Assembly: GCA_963702525.1 (NCBI GenBank)
Contig: CAVPCY010000017.1
Coordinates: 1 to 64,000 of the forward strand
Reading direction: 5' to 3'
Origin: CAVPCY01 sp963702525
Lineage (GTDB): Bacteria; Actinomycetota; Coriobacteriia; Anaerosomatales; PHET01
DNA: 64,000 bases
Positions 27,204 through 36,288 of this stretch are shown here, piece by piece. The first letter of the stretch is position 1; each line of letters starts with the position of its first letter. Position numbers and translations under genes: made by a program. The notes beneath the pieces were generated by a model. The model saw nothing but the letters and a program-made list of their open reading frames with translations, was not told the origin of the DNA and made no database searches.

Positions 27204-28058
27204 GTGAACCCACGTGTGCGCACTGCCATTGTCGCCACTGGTGTCGTCGTGGTCGCACTCGCGCTTCTCGTGTGGCTGTCGGACCGGGTTCAGCCCGAGC
27301 TAGTGACGGTGAAGACCGGCGAGGTGGTCGTCTGCACCGCAGGTGAAGTGGTCGAGGACAACACCGAGGACATCGAGGTTCCCGCGTCCGAGGTCGCGCA
27401 GTACTCGGTGAAGATGCGCGTCGTCACCTGTCCCGACCACCAAGACGTCTCAGGGCTCTACAACGAGGCTCAGAAGGCGATGGCTGATGGGGACCTCGTC
27501 ACCGCGTCTCAGAAGCTCCGGCAGGTAGTCGCGGCTAACGCCGCGTACAAGAAGGCGTCCGAGCAGCTTGCACAGATCGAGTCGGGCAAGAAGCCCAAGC
27601 CCGACACCGCGCCTGGGGCCAGGGAACAGACCGCAACTCCCACGCCCGACGAGCCGACCGACGCTGTGTCGAACCTGACCAAGTATGTGCCCGACCGAAT
27701 CAAGGGGTTCTCGGCGCAGGGCATCGTCGCAGATCCTGCCTCGATCACGAGGAACTACCTTCCGACCTCGGGCGGGGCCGATTTGCTCGTGGTGATGGCG
27801 GAACAGACGGTCGACGCGAAGTCGGCGGCCTCGGCCATCAAGACCCTGAGGGGCACGTACCCCTACTCGGCTGCGACGGTCTCGGTCGGCGGCAAGAAGG
27901 GATACTTCGGTGTTCGCGAGCAGTCTGCAGTGGTGCTCGTAGCCGACGGACCGGTCGTCGTCACGGTCGAGATGCACGCCAAGAAGGGCAGCGGATCGGC
28001 GCTCAAAGGCGCAGTTCAGGACGTTGCAGCGGCCGTATTCGGGCGACTGAGAGTGTGA
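27204..28058 (+). CDS. Membrane-anchored protein of unknown function with central helical repeat
   Basis: 284 residues from GTG 27204, after GAGAGGTGAG. One N-terminal helix (about 7-26) is followed by a short beta region with two Cys (VVCTAGEVV, VVTCPDHQD), a TPR-like helix pair (YNEAQKAMADGDLVTASQKLRQV), a Lys/Pro/Thr linker and a C-terminal alpha-beta domain. Probably outside the membrane. It follows the polytopic protein with no gap and is likely in the same operon. Confidence 0.6.
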   Translation: MNPRVRTAIVATGVVVVALALLVWLSDRVQPELVTVKTGEVVVCTAGEVVEDNTEDIEVPASEVAQYSVKMRVVTCPDHQDVSGLYNEAQKAMADGDLVTASQKLRQVVAANAAYKKASEQLAQIESGKKPKPDTAPGAREQTATPTPDEPTDAVSNLTKYVPDRIKGFSAQGIVADPASITRNYLPTSGGADLLVVMAEQTVDAKSAASAIKTLRGTYPYSAATVSVGGKKGYFGVREQSAVVLVADGPVVVTVEMHAKKGSGSALKGAVQDVAAAVFGRLRV

Positions 28059-28160
28059 CGGGTGTCACACGGCCGCAGGGTGGCATGTCTGATGCTTGTT
28101 TCCACGGTGTTACACCACGCTCGTCGCGCGTTGCGACGGTGGCTTAAGGGGACTGAGATC

Positions 28161-30435
28161 TTGCGCCGAGTGAGAAGGCAACTCGCCACGTTGCTGTGTC
28201 TTGGCCGTGCTGCTGCCAGCTGCAGTGGTCTTCTTCGGCGATTCCCGCTGCGAATGCGCAGGAGATGGCGGCCACTTCGGTGTCCTGCGGTCGACCTCAC
28301 GTGCGTGACGATGGTCTCCGACTCTCTCGCCTTCGCGGCCGGTGCGTCGGGCACGATCATCAAGTCCACGAACGGCGGAGACACCTGGACACAGGTCGGC
28401 CCCGGCGGCACGAAGACCTTCACGGGAATCGCGTTCTGGAACGCCACGAACGGGCTCGCGGTCACTCGCGACCGGTCCGTCTGGTACACGACGAACGGCG
28501 GGGACACGTGGACTCAGAGCACCCCCGACATGAACTCGATCGGCTACGGCGGCCGGTGTACCTTCGACTCGTCAATGCGCTCGCCGTGGTACCCGGAACG
28601 TCTTCGGACGCATGCCTCGTGGGGGGCACTCCGCGCACCGAGAGCACGATCTTCTTCGGCGAACAGGTCTGGAGGACCGGCAACTCGACCGGCATCTACT
28701 GGGGCAAGGAACCGCTCCCGTGGTCCGGCGAGTACTACAACGAACCTGACGAGTTCGGCGAGCCGTTCTAGGTCGGCAAGGGCCAGTTCCGATCGATCGA
28801 CTTCGGATCGCCGACCCACGGCTGGGCCGTTGGCGTGGACCACTACAACCCGGCAGACTCGGCTACCGTCTACGCCAGCACCGACGGCGGCACCTACTGG
28901 AACAGGCAGACCTTCAGCAGTGCGCTCGATCTCACCGGGGTCTCGGCGGCGAGCTCGACCGTCGCGGTGATCACGAGTTCAGCCGGCCGCATCTTCCGCA
29001 CCTCGAACGGCGGCTCGGTCCTGGGTCGAGGCCTCGACTGTGCCCGCCCCGGTTGTCGCGCTGAACTCCGTCGCGCTGTCCGATGCCTCGAACGGTTGGG
29101 CCGTCGGTGCGGGCGGAGCGCTGCTCCGGACGACCGACGGCGGAGACACCTGGACGTCAGTTGGTTCGCCCACCTATCAGGAGCTCTCAGCGGTGGCCGT
29201 CTCGGGCACCGGGGCCATCGCGGTGGGGAAGTCCGGAACGGTCGTGCTGACCGACGACGGTGCGAGTTGGCGATCGGCGGGTGCCGCCGATGTCACCCCG
29301 CCTGTAACCACGCTGAATGCGCCCCTCGGCCAACGGGACGGGTGGCTGGTACAAGACCGCACCGCAGATCACGCTCACTACCGAGGCGGGGGCCTCGACC
29401 TACCGTCACTGGGACAGCGGCACGCCCGGCGCCTACGCGGGCCCGTTCTTCGCAGCTGAGGGCGCCCACACCCTGCACTACCACTCGGTCGACGCCGCGG
29501 GAAACCCCGAGGCTGACAAGACGAGGGAGTTCAAGGTCGACACGGTGGCGCCTGCCGCACCCACGCTCGTGCTGGGCGATGTGACCGGAACCTCGGCCGA
29601 CCTTTCATGGAACGCCGTCGCGGATGCGACGAGTCTTACCAAGCACTACGAGGTGTGGAAGAACGGCGCGCTGCTCACCACGACCGCGTCGACGGCTTAC
29701 ACCGCCACCGGCCTTGCGGGGAACACCGACTACAGCTTCTACGTCAAGACGGTAGACAACGCCGGATGGACCTCGGGCGCGTCCAACGCCGTGAACCCGA
29801 CCACGCTGGTCAGCTACCCGACCGCACTCAGCTTCAGCGCCCCGAGCATCAGCAACTACGCCTCGGCGAGGCTCTCGGGCACTCTCAAGGCGACGGGCGC
29901 CACCGTACCGAACGGCACGCCGGTCACCATCGAGTACTCCTACACGCCGACCCTCGCGAGTTCGTGGAAGACGGCCAAGACCGCCACAACCGTGTCGGGC
30001 GCGTTCTCCTACACCGCGGGCCCGACCCGCACCACCTACTATCGTGCGCGCTTCACCGCTTCGGGCAGTCTCGACGAGAGCGGGCCGACCGCCTACCGCA
30101 AGGTGGTGCCCAAGGTCCGGCTCACCCGCACTTCATCGTGGAAGAACCTCACCTACCGCAAGACTTACTACTCGACGGGATACATCGAGCCGGGTCATAG
30201 CGCCGGGGACAAGAACAAGGTGACCATCCGCGCCTACAAGCGTGCGAGCAACGGCAAGTACTACTACAAGAAGCGGTTCACCGCCGCGTACAGCTCCGTC
30301 TCGTCGACCAAGAGCAAGTACAGGGCGTCAGTCAAGCTTCCGTCGAAGGGCTACTGGAAGCTCGTTGCCCGGCACGAGGCCGACACCAACAACGCGGCGA
30401 CCGACGGCAGCGCGGACTACGTCAGGGTGAAGTAG
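28161..30435 (+). CDS. Secreted BNR/Ycf48-like repeat and FN3 protein (several frameshifts)
   Basis: The start is taken at TTG 28161, with AAGGGGA upstream. The N-terminus is broken by frame changes but contains a hydrophobic signal ending IPAANAQ. Repeats of the form TxNGGDTWT, with AFAAGASGTIIKS and GWAVGAGGALLRTTDGGDTW, show a BNR/Ycf48-type propeller (28320-29260). They are followed by an Ig-like segment, an FN3 domain (about 29560-29815, APTLVLGDVTGTSADLSWN) and beta-rich repeats to 30435. Frame changes lie near 28200, 28550, 29020 and 29320, with an in-frame TAG at 28769. Cell-surface role; ligand unknown. Confidence 0.7.
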
Positions 30436-30480
30436 AGGGAGCGCTGCGGCCGCGAAGGCACCACCGTCGCGGCCTCTACT
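30431..30480. terminator. Hairpin between convergent genes
   Basis: AGTAGAGG (30431-30438) faces CCTCTACT (30473-30480), and GGCCGCGA faces TCGCGGCC inside it. It overlaps the end of the BNR gene and lies before the convergent mutase gene. It has no long T run. Confidence 0.5.
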
Positions 30481-30588
30481 TCCTGAATCTCATCACGGGC
30501 GGCCACGGGCGGGTGGCAGCGGCCGAGGCGTGCGACCATCGGGAGCGCCGTCCATAGGCGTATCAGGACCCGCCGTCCGTCCCATGGC

Positions 30589-31875
30589 TCAGCGCGATCT
30601 GAGCGCGACGATGCGATCCGCGCCCGGCGTGCCGAAGCACTTCTCGGCGGTATAGCGCTCGGCACCCAGAAAGGCGCTTCGCTCGGCGCAGTCCAGAAGC
30701 AGCGGCATCAGGTCGCCGCCGAGGATATGCCCGAGCGACCCGTCCAGGCAGCTGCGCTCGCCAAAGCCGCCCACGCCGTCGCGGCCGGCAGCCCCGCCGC
30801 AGACCAGCAGCGGCACCGCGCCGCCGGAGTGGTACAGCGGCCCCGACGCCGGCGTCTGGTGATCGGCGGTGACGCAGACCACGATATCGTCTGCGAGCAG
30901 TCTCTCCATGTGGGGCGCGAATGCGGCATCGAGCAGTTCGGCGACCTCGCGCTTACGCTGCGGCGACTTGCGGTGGCCCGCCATGTCGGGCCACTTGCTG
31001 TGCACGTGGACGAAGTCATACTCGCCGCCGAGGCATTCGAGCGCCGTTCCGAGGTCGCGCCGCAGGTCCTCCGCGAGGTCGTCGCCGTCTTGGCCGCCGG
31101 GCGAGTCGAGCCCTACCGCGGCCCCGATCCCCGCGTACAGGACTCCGCGTGCGAGCGTGATGCCTCGCAGGCCGGTGCGTGCCGAGAAGGACGGCACCGT
31201 CGCTGGCGCGCCCGCCCACTTCACGACAGCCATGTCGAGCTGGCGTCCGGCCAGCAGCGCGCGGCTGGCCAGCATCCAGGCATTGAGTGCCTCCGCTGTG
31301 CGCGCGGCTGCGTCCGGATACCTTGCCTCGGCGTAAGGCAGCACCGCTCGCACCTGCTTGTCTGCGCGAAGCGGGTCGGCATCGGTGACGTGCGCCGAGA
31401 GCGGTGTGCCATCCTCAGCTTGCAGGAACAGCAGCCCCTGCGCAGCGTCGGTGTGCACGAAGCGGCAGCTCACCCCATGGAAGACGCCGTCAAGGTTCAC
31501 GTCGGTGTTGGTCGGCTCGCCCTCGCGAGGGTCGGTGCGCTCCGTAACCCACAGGCCGCTCTCGCGCTCTTCGGCTCGCAAGAAGCTCGCCCGGCAGACA
31601 ACCTCGCCTGGGCGAACCCGATACCCCTCGCCGAGTGCTTCGAGAAGGCCGCGTCCCGGGTACTCATCGGGGTCGTAGCCGAACAGCGTGAAGTGCGCGA
31701 CAGGCGAGGTGGGAGCCCGCCCGGGGCCGCACGGCCACATCAGGCCGGTCGAGCCTGTTGCGGCCAGCGAGTCGAGGTTAGGGGTGCGCGCGGCGTCGAG
31801 GGGCGTCTGACCGCCCAACTCGGGTTGCTGGCGATCGCCCATGCCGTCCAGGATGACCAGTAGGATGCCGTTCAC
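30589..31875 (-). CDS. Archaeal-type cofactor-independent phosphoglycerate mutase-like (ApgM) protein
   Basis: 428 residues of the alkaline phosphatase superfamily. The metal-binding start VILDGMGDRQ is followed by TPLDAARTPNLDSLA, DFVHVHSKWPDMAGHRKSPQRK and TADHQTPASGPLYHS, which supply the expected Asp, His and Thr ligands. The ApgM family interconverts 2- and 3-phosphoglycerate, but relatives act on other phosphate or phosphonate substrates. GTG start, with a 4-base GTGA overlap with the upstream gene. In an operon with PP-loop and TIM-barrel genes it may have a non-glycolytic job. Confidence 0.82.
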   Translation of the reverse strand: MNGILLVILDGMGDRQQPELGGQTPLDAARTPNLDSLAATGSTGLMWPCGPGRAPTSPVAHFTLFGYDPDEYPGRGLLEALGEGYRVRPGEVVCRASFLRAEERESGLWVTERTDPREGEPTNTDVNLDGVFHGVSCRFVHTDAAQGLLFLQAEDGTPLSAHVTDADPLRADKQVRAVLPYAEARYPDAAARTAEALNAWMLASRALLAGRQLDMAVVKWAGAPATVPSFSARTGLRGITLARGVLYAGIGAAVGLDSPGGQDGDDLAEDLRRDLGTALECLGGEYDFVHVHSKWPDMAGHRKSPQRKREVAELLDAAFAPHMERLLADDIVVCVTADHQTPASGPLYHSGGAVPLLVCGGAAGRDGVGGFGERSCLDGSLGHILGGDLMPLLLDCAERSAFLGAERYTAEKCFGTPGADRIVALRSR

Positions 31876-32639
31876 GACGCTTGCCGCTCGGCGGCCTGCG
31901 CGATGACCTCGCCTACCCGCGCATCCCAGTCGCGCCCGCTGCCGCCCAGCTCGTCCACGATCGCGACTCCAACCGGCCGGATGTAGTAGTCGACCAGCCC
32001 CGCAGGCAGCGACGTCACGCAGGTGCCATCGAGGCCGCGCTCGTTGCCGCTGAGCACACACTCGAGCTGAGGCGAGCCGCCGGGCCACCTCGTCCCGAGT
32101 ATCGAAGTGACTTCGTCGCCGTCTGATAGGCTTCGGATCGGCAGCGCCAGCGTGATCCCCGCATGTGCGAGCACGTCTGCGTAGGCGTCAAGCGCCTCGG
32201 ACATCTGGTTGGCCTTCGTGCGCCCATCATGGCGCTCGCGCTCACCCGAAATCACGATGTCGGCGCCCACCCCGCGCGCTGTCGGCACGCGCATCAGGTG
32301 CAGGTAGAGGTGGCAGCCCACACACGGGAGCCACCGGTCGAACAGTGCAGCAAGCCGCGTGGCAGGGCGCCCGTTGAGCGCGCGCCACAACGCCGGGTCG
32401 GCGACGTGAACGAGATCGCCCTCGAGCGTCCCCCCTCGTGCGGGCAACTCGTCGCGCAGGAACGCGACGTTGCGCTCGATCTGCGAGAAGTCGCCGAACT
32501 CGGTCCCGGTGGAGACATAGCTGGGAACGAGTCGGGCACCGGGGTTCTCCTCGGCGAAGCGAAGGGCGGCGGCGATGCTGTCGGCGCCCGATATCTCGGC
32601 GATGGCGATCAAGCGACCATCCCTAGGCGCACGCGGCAT
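31872..32639 (-). CDS. Putative PP-loop (ATP pyrophosphatase-like) protein
   Basis: 255 residues from the ATG at 32637-32639. AEISGADSIAAALRFAE resembles the nucleotide-binding SGGxDS loop with altered residues. Later come CVGCHLYLHLMR and ISGERERHDGRTKANQ, the pattern of HUP/PP-loop enzymes that adenylate or thiolate their substrates. Not confidently placed in a named family. It overlaps the TIM-barrel gene by 17 bases and the mutase gene by 4 bases, so the three are one transcript. Confidence 0.55.
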   Translation of the reverse strand: MPRAPRDGRLIAIAEISGADSIAAALRFAEENPGARLVPSYVSTGTEFGDFSQIERNVAFLRDELPARGGTLEGDLVHVADPALWRALNGRPATRLAALFDRWLPCVGCHLYLHLMRVPTARGVGADIVISGERERHDGRTKANQMSEALDAYADVLAHAGITLALPIRSLSDGDEVTSILGTRWPGGSPQLECVLSGNERGLDGTCVTSLPAGLVDYYIRPVGVAIVDELGGSGRDWDARVGEVIAQAAERQAS

Positions 32640-33426
32640 CGGGTGCCGCGAACCGACTGTCAAGGAACGCCGAGAGCAGCCTGCGTGTGGCACGCACGTC
32701 GTCGGCGTCGGTGAGCTCTATCGTCCACCACGGGCACCCGGCGTCGCACAGGGCGTGCAAGGCCCCACCGATGCGGTCGAGGTCGGTCGGCGGGTGGTGG
32801 CGGTCGGTCTCGTGGCCGTATACGTGAGCGCTGCCCACGAGCGGGCCACAGTCTGCGATGAACCGCTCAGCCGAGTAGCCGCGAGCACACATGTCACTTG
32901 AGACCGCATGGCCGACGTCAATCGTGACTGCAGCTCCGGTCGTGCACACGAGGCCGAGGAAGGTGTCCGGCTCGCTGGTGAGCCCCCACTTGAGGTTCTC
33001 GAGTGCCACGGTCACGCCGTGGTCTCGACCTTCGGCGACGAGGTCGGTGAGGCGGGCGGCGGTCGCCGCGAAGATCTCGGTATGGCGAGCGTGCGAGGGC
33101 AACGCCGCGTGGACGGTGAGGTAGTCACCCCCGGCGGCGGCGATGGCGGCAACCGCCTGCTTCATCGCCACGAGCGCCTCGTCGGCGACGTGCCGGTCCG
33201 GGACCGACAGCTCGAGTCCGTGTAGCGGGAAGTGGTAACGCACCGGCAGGTGGGATGTGGCAAGAGCGCCAAGCCGCGCAGCCGAGGCGACACTCGATTC
33301 GATGTCGAGGGGATCGACGTTGGCTTCGATGCCTGGGCATGCGGCTTCCAGTGCAAGCGCCACCGCGCCCTCGTCGCTGGGGGCGGCATATCTACATGTC
33401 GCAAGACGCGGTCGCATGGCACGCAT
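32623..33426 (-). CDS. Sugar-phosphate isomerase/endonuclease IV-like TIM barrel
   Basis: The xylose isomerase-like AP-endonuclease-2 family (PF01261). Blocks include LTVHAALPSHARH, VTVALENLKWG with a likely metal-binding Glu, TIDVGHAVSSD, GSAHVYGHETDRHHPP and WTIELTD near the end. Either the ATG at 33426 or that at 33417 could start the protein; neither has a strong ribosome site. First gene of a three-gene operon, divergent from the double-cubane gene. Substrate unknown. Confidence 0.75.
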   Translation of the reverse strand: MRAMRPRLATCRYAAPSDEGAVALALEAACPGIEANVDPLDIESSVASAARLGALATSHLPVRYHFPLHGLELSVPDRHVADEALVAMKQAVAAIAAAGGDYLTVHAALPSHARHTEIFAATAARLTDLVAEGRDHGVTVALENLKWGLTSEPDTFLGLVCTTGAAVTIDVGHAVSSDMCARGYSAERFIADCGPLVGSAHVYGHETDRHHPPTDLDRIGGALHALCDAGCPWWTIELTDADDVRATRRLLSAFLDSRFAAPDAACA

Positions 33427-33455
33427 GATATCAGGTTTGACTATGGGTGATATCA
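33426..33455. promoter_or_regulatory. Paired TGATATCA palindromes in a divergent promoter region
   Basis: The eight-base palindrome TGATATCA occurs at 33426-33433 and 33448-33455, 22 bases apart, about two helical turns on one face. The second lies just downstream of a possible -35 TTGACT (33437-33442) for the rightward gene. A further TGTGACACA follows at 33466-33474. The first copy abuts the start of the leftward TIM-barrel gene. Confidence 0.55.
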
Positions 33456-33502
33456 TCTTGAGAAATGTGACACATCGCTTACCCGACTAGGGGGGACTCC
33501 GC

Positions 33503-34787
33503 ATGGCAGACACCATCGCACCCGACTATCACCAGATGTGGGCCGAACTCGGCCTCGACCTGCCCACCCACGACATGCTCCTGCAGGCGGTCGGGGGGAT
33601 GTACGGTGACGCGTACCTGACGCAGAACAACCGCCCCGAAGGCACCGGCTACCTCGACTTCGTGCTCTCCGAGGTACACGGGCTTGCGCATCAAGGAGCT
33701 CGACGACTTCCGCAAGACCGGCGGCAAGGTCGTGGGAACCTTCTGCCTCTACGTGCCCGAGGAGATCGTGCGGGCGGCGGGCGCGTGGTGCGTGGGCCTG
33801 TGCGCAGGCGCCGAGTTCGCCTACGACCAGGTCGAGCAGATCATGCCGCGCAACACGTGCGCGCTCATCAAGTCGTTCATGGGCTTCAAGCTGGCGAAGG
33901 TGTGCCCCTACATCGAGTCCTCGGACCTCGTCATCGGCGAGACCACCTGTGATGGCAAGAAGAAGGCCTACGAGCTGCTCGGCGACATCCACAACGTGTA
34001 CGTGATGGAGTTGCCGCAGACCAAAGACGAGAAGTCGCTGAAGTTCTGGCGCGAGCGGGTGGCCGAGCTCATGGCCAAGGTCGAGGAGTTGACCGGCACC
34101 AAAGTGACAGCGGAGTCGTTGCGCGCCTCGATCAAAGAGGTCAACGACAAGCGGCGCGCCCTGCAGCGCATCGCGGCCGTCTGCAAGGCCGACCCGGTGC
34201 CGATCAGCGGCAAGGACCGTCTGCTCGCCACACAGATCGCGTTCTACGACGACGTGCCGCGCTTCACGCAGATGATGAACAAGCTCGCCGACGAGCTCGA
34301 GGCGCGCGTGGCGGCCGGCGAGGGCGTCGCTCCTAAGGGCGCGAAGCGGGTGCTCGTCACCGGCACGCCCATGGCGATCCCCAACTGGAAGCTGCACGAC
34401 ATCATCGAGAAGGCCGGCGCCGTGGTCGTGGGCGAAGAGATGTGCACCGGCTCGCGCTACTACCAAGACCTGGTGAGCGAAGAGGCCTCGACACTCGACG
34501 AGATGATCGACGACATCGCCGAGAAGTACCTCGACATCAACTGCGCGTGCTTCACGCCCAACGAGGGCCGCATCGAAGACGTTGTGCGCATGGCCAAGGA
34601 GTACGGTGCCGACGGCGTGATCGACTACACACTCAACTTCTGCGGCCTCTATGCCATGGAGCAGCACTCGGTCGAGCAGGCGGTCCAGCAGGCCGGCCTG
34701 CCGGCGCTGCGCATCGAGACCGACTACTCGATGGAGGACGCCGGTCAGCTATCGACCCGCGTCGAGGCCTTCATCGAGATGCTCTAG
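33503..34787 (+). CDS. 2-hydroxyacyl-CoA dehydratase-family double-cubane cluster protein (YjiM/HgdB-like; frameshifted)
   Basis: The ATG at 33503 follows GGGGGG. An extra base near 33680 shifts the frame, and the gene then runs to 34787, about 427 residues. Cysteines lie in CLYVPEEIVRAAGAWCVGLC, CPYIESSDLVIGETTCD, EEMCTGSRYY, NCACFT and NFCGLYAMEQ. This is the pattern of the single-subunit HgdB-like proteins that carry a double-cubane [8Fe-9S] cluster and reduce small substrates after ATP-driven activation. The adjacent activase supports the assignment. The substrate is unknown; it is not clearly a classical dehydratase. Confidence 0.85.
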
Positions 34788-34810
34788 GCGCGGGAGCGGT
34801 TCCACGTCAC

Positions 34811-35569
34811 ATGCGGGTACTTGGCCTCGACATCGGTTCACGCAGCGTCGACGCGGTCTGGCTCGAGGGGGGCAGGCCGCTCGACGCTGCTGTGACCGAC
34901 TCAGGGTTCGACCCGCAAGCCGCAGCGCGGGTCTTCGTCGACCGCGGGATGCACGACGTTATCGTCGCGACCGGCTACGGGCGTCACGCCGCGCGCGAGG
35001 CGTTCGAATGCGCGGTCGTGACGGAGATCAAGGCCTATGCGATGGGGTCGAGCGTCCTGTTCCCGGACGCGGCCAGCGTCCTCGACATCGGCGGGCAGGA
35101 CACCAAGGTCATCGCCTTGGGGCCGGGCGGCAAGGTGATCGACTTCGAGATGAACGACAAGTGCGCCGCCGGTACCGGCAAGTTCCTCGAGGTGATGGCG
35201 AAGGCGCTCGGATTCGAGCTGGAGCAGATGGCGGCCGAGGCGCTCGCGGCCAACGGGGCCGGCATCCAGATCTCGAGCATGTGCACGGTGTTCGCGGAAA
35301 GCGAGGTCACCGGGCTCGTGCACCGTGGCGCCGATCGGGCCGCAGTCGCGCGTGCGCTTCACGAGTCCATCGCCAAGCGGACGCTGTCGTCTCTGAAGCG
35401 AATACGTGCCAACGGGCCGCTCGTGTTCGCAGGCGGCGTCGCCAACAACGTCGCGATGGTCGAGCTCATCCGCGCCGGATTCGAGGGCGACGTGCTCGTG
35501 CCCGAGGAGGCGCAGACAGTGGGCGCGCTTGGCGCGGCGCTCAGCCATGGAGCAGGGGCGCACGAATGA
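34811..35569 (+). CDS. BcrAD/HgdC-type ATP-dependent activase
   Basis: 252 residues of the ASKHA fold. GLDIGSRSVDAVWL is the phosphate-1 loop, DIGGQDTKVIAL follows, and MNDKCAAGTGKFLEVMAKALG gives one cluster cysteine with SSMCTVFAESEV giving the other. FAGGVANNVAMVEL closes the fold. A homodimer with one [4Fe-4S] cluster injects low-potential electrons into the neighbouring double-cubane protein (YjiL/YjiM-like pair). It ends in ATGA with the next small frame. Confidence 0.92.
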   Translation: MRVLGLDIGSRSVDAVWLEGGRPLDAAVTDSGFDPQAAARVFVDRGMHDVIVATGYGRHAAREAFECAVVTEIKAYAMGSSVLFPDAASVLDIGGQDTKVIALGPGGKVIDFEMNDKCAAGTGKFLEVMAKALGFELEQMAAEALAANGAGIQISSMCTVFAESEVTGLVHRGADRAAVARALHESIAKRTLSSLKRIRANGPLVFAGGVANNVAMVELIRAGFEGDVLVPEEAQTVGALGAALSHGAGAHE

Positions 35570-35803
35570 GCCGCAACATGTGGCCGATGATGAAGGGCTT
35601 CATGCACGACTTCTCGGCGTGTAGCTCCGCACCACGTCGAGCGGCTCGCCCAGATCCGCGGACTGGCGCACGCGCGAGTCGTTGAGCGCGACGTGTGCCG
35701 CGTGATGCTCGGACAGGCGGGTGCCGGATCGCGAGAGCGGCCGTTCCCCGCATACACAAGGGCCGGTTCTGGTGCATCATCTCGTGTATGGGCGGTGACG
35801 TAG
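35566..35803 (+). CDS. Possible small protein coupled to the activase (one frameshift)
   Basis: The ATG at 35566 overlaps the activase stop. The first 24 codons (MSRNMWPMMKGFMHDFSACS) are followed near 35636 by a frame change into VERLAQIRGLAHARVVERDVCRVMLGQAGAG, ending at TAG 35801. The composition is gene-like only if joined. Unknown family; possibly not real. Confidence 0.4.
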
Positions 35804-36145
35804 CAGTTCCTGAGAATCGCCGGGCCGAGTACGAGGGCCTGATGAAGCTCATGCTCGAGTACGCGGATCCTGCCGACGCGGAGGCCCCAACCGTGGCGGA
35901 CGCGGTCGCGCGCGGCGCGCTCGAGGACGGCCACCTCTGGAGAAACATGCGACTGAACAGCCGTGCTGAGGTGCGGGCGCTGCTTCTGACGCACTTTCCG
36001 GAGCTCGCGGCGGGCAACACCAGGGACATGCGGTGGAAGAAGTACCTCTACAAGCGCCTGTGCGGGTGGCCCGGGTTCGAGGGTTGAATGCGGCCGGCGT
36101 GCTCGGAGTGTCCGAGCTATCCGGAGTGCTTCGGCGGAGGAGTAG
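35788..36145 (+). CDS. NifQ-like protein with in-frame UGA at the first cysteine of its metal motif
   Basis: Ends with RWKKYLYKRLCGWPGFEG, then TGA (36085-36087), then MRPACSECPSYPECFG in the same frame. The NifQ family (PF04891) ends in C-x4-C-x2-C-x5-C, and here the spacing is kept with UGA as the first residue. A stop in frame +1 (TAG 36143-36145) would give the usual short end CFGEE if one G in 36134-36140 is extra; otherwise the frame runs on to 36285. NifQ donates molybdenum (Mo-Fe-S) for nitrogenase cofactor; no nitrogenase genes are in view. The start is uncertain (ATG 35788, or GTG 35695 in frame). Confidence 0.68.
36085..36117 (+). promoter_or_regulatory. Candidate SECIS hairpin after the UGA of the NifQ-like gene
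   Basis: GCTCGGA (36101-36107) pairs perfectly with TCCGAGC (36111-36117) around loop GTG. The loop begins 20 nt after the UGA and its first base is G, meeting the published bacterial SECIS rule as I recall it (loop 16-37 nt downstream, a G among its first two bases). Confidence 0.55.
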
Positions 36146-36227
36146 GGCGCGGCGTCGATTGGCCCTGTGGCGGCCGAGGCGACCTGTCAGCGACCATCCT
36201 CCATTTGTGCAGGGCGGTCCTTGGGTA

Positions 36228-36253
36228 TTACCCTAAGTGTCTCTTTAGGGTGA
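36228..36253. promoter_or_regulatory. Inverted repeat upstream of the HTH-PBP regulator gene
   Basis: TTACCCTAA (36228-36236) and TTAGGGTGA (36245-36253) form an 8-of-9 inverted repeat with an 8-base spacer. It lies 35-60 bases before the regulator start and after the NifQ-like gene, a good place for an autoregulatory or Mo/W-responsive operator. Confidence 0.6.
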
Positions 36254-36288
36254 TGACCGGCATCGTCCCCGACTCAGGGTGGTAGCCC

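Noticed and set aside
28769..28771. In-frame TAG in the BNR protein as pyrrolysine or readthrough
   Set aside because: No supporting hairpin or pyl genes seen, the gene has several other sequence breaks, and one substitution (for example from TGG) explains it.
33453..34667. 404-residue minus-strand frame over the double-cubane gene
   Set aside because: Shadow frame; the plus strand has conserved cysteine motifs and a ribosome site.
35788..36145. Nitrogenase locus
   Set aside because: Only a NifQ-like gene is present. No nifH, nifD, nifK, nifE or nifN is in the window, and the HgdB-like protein, though related in cluster chemistry, is not nitrogenase.
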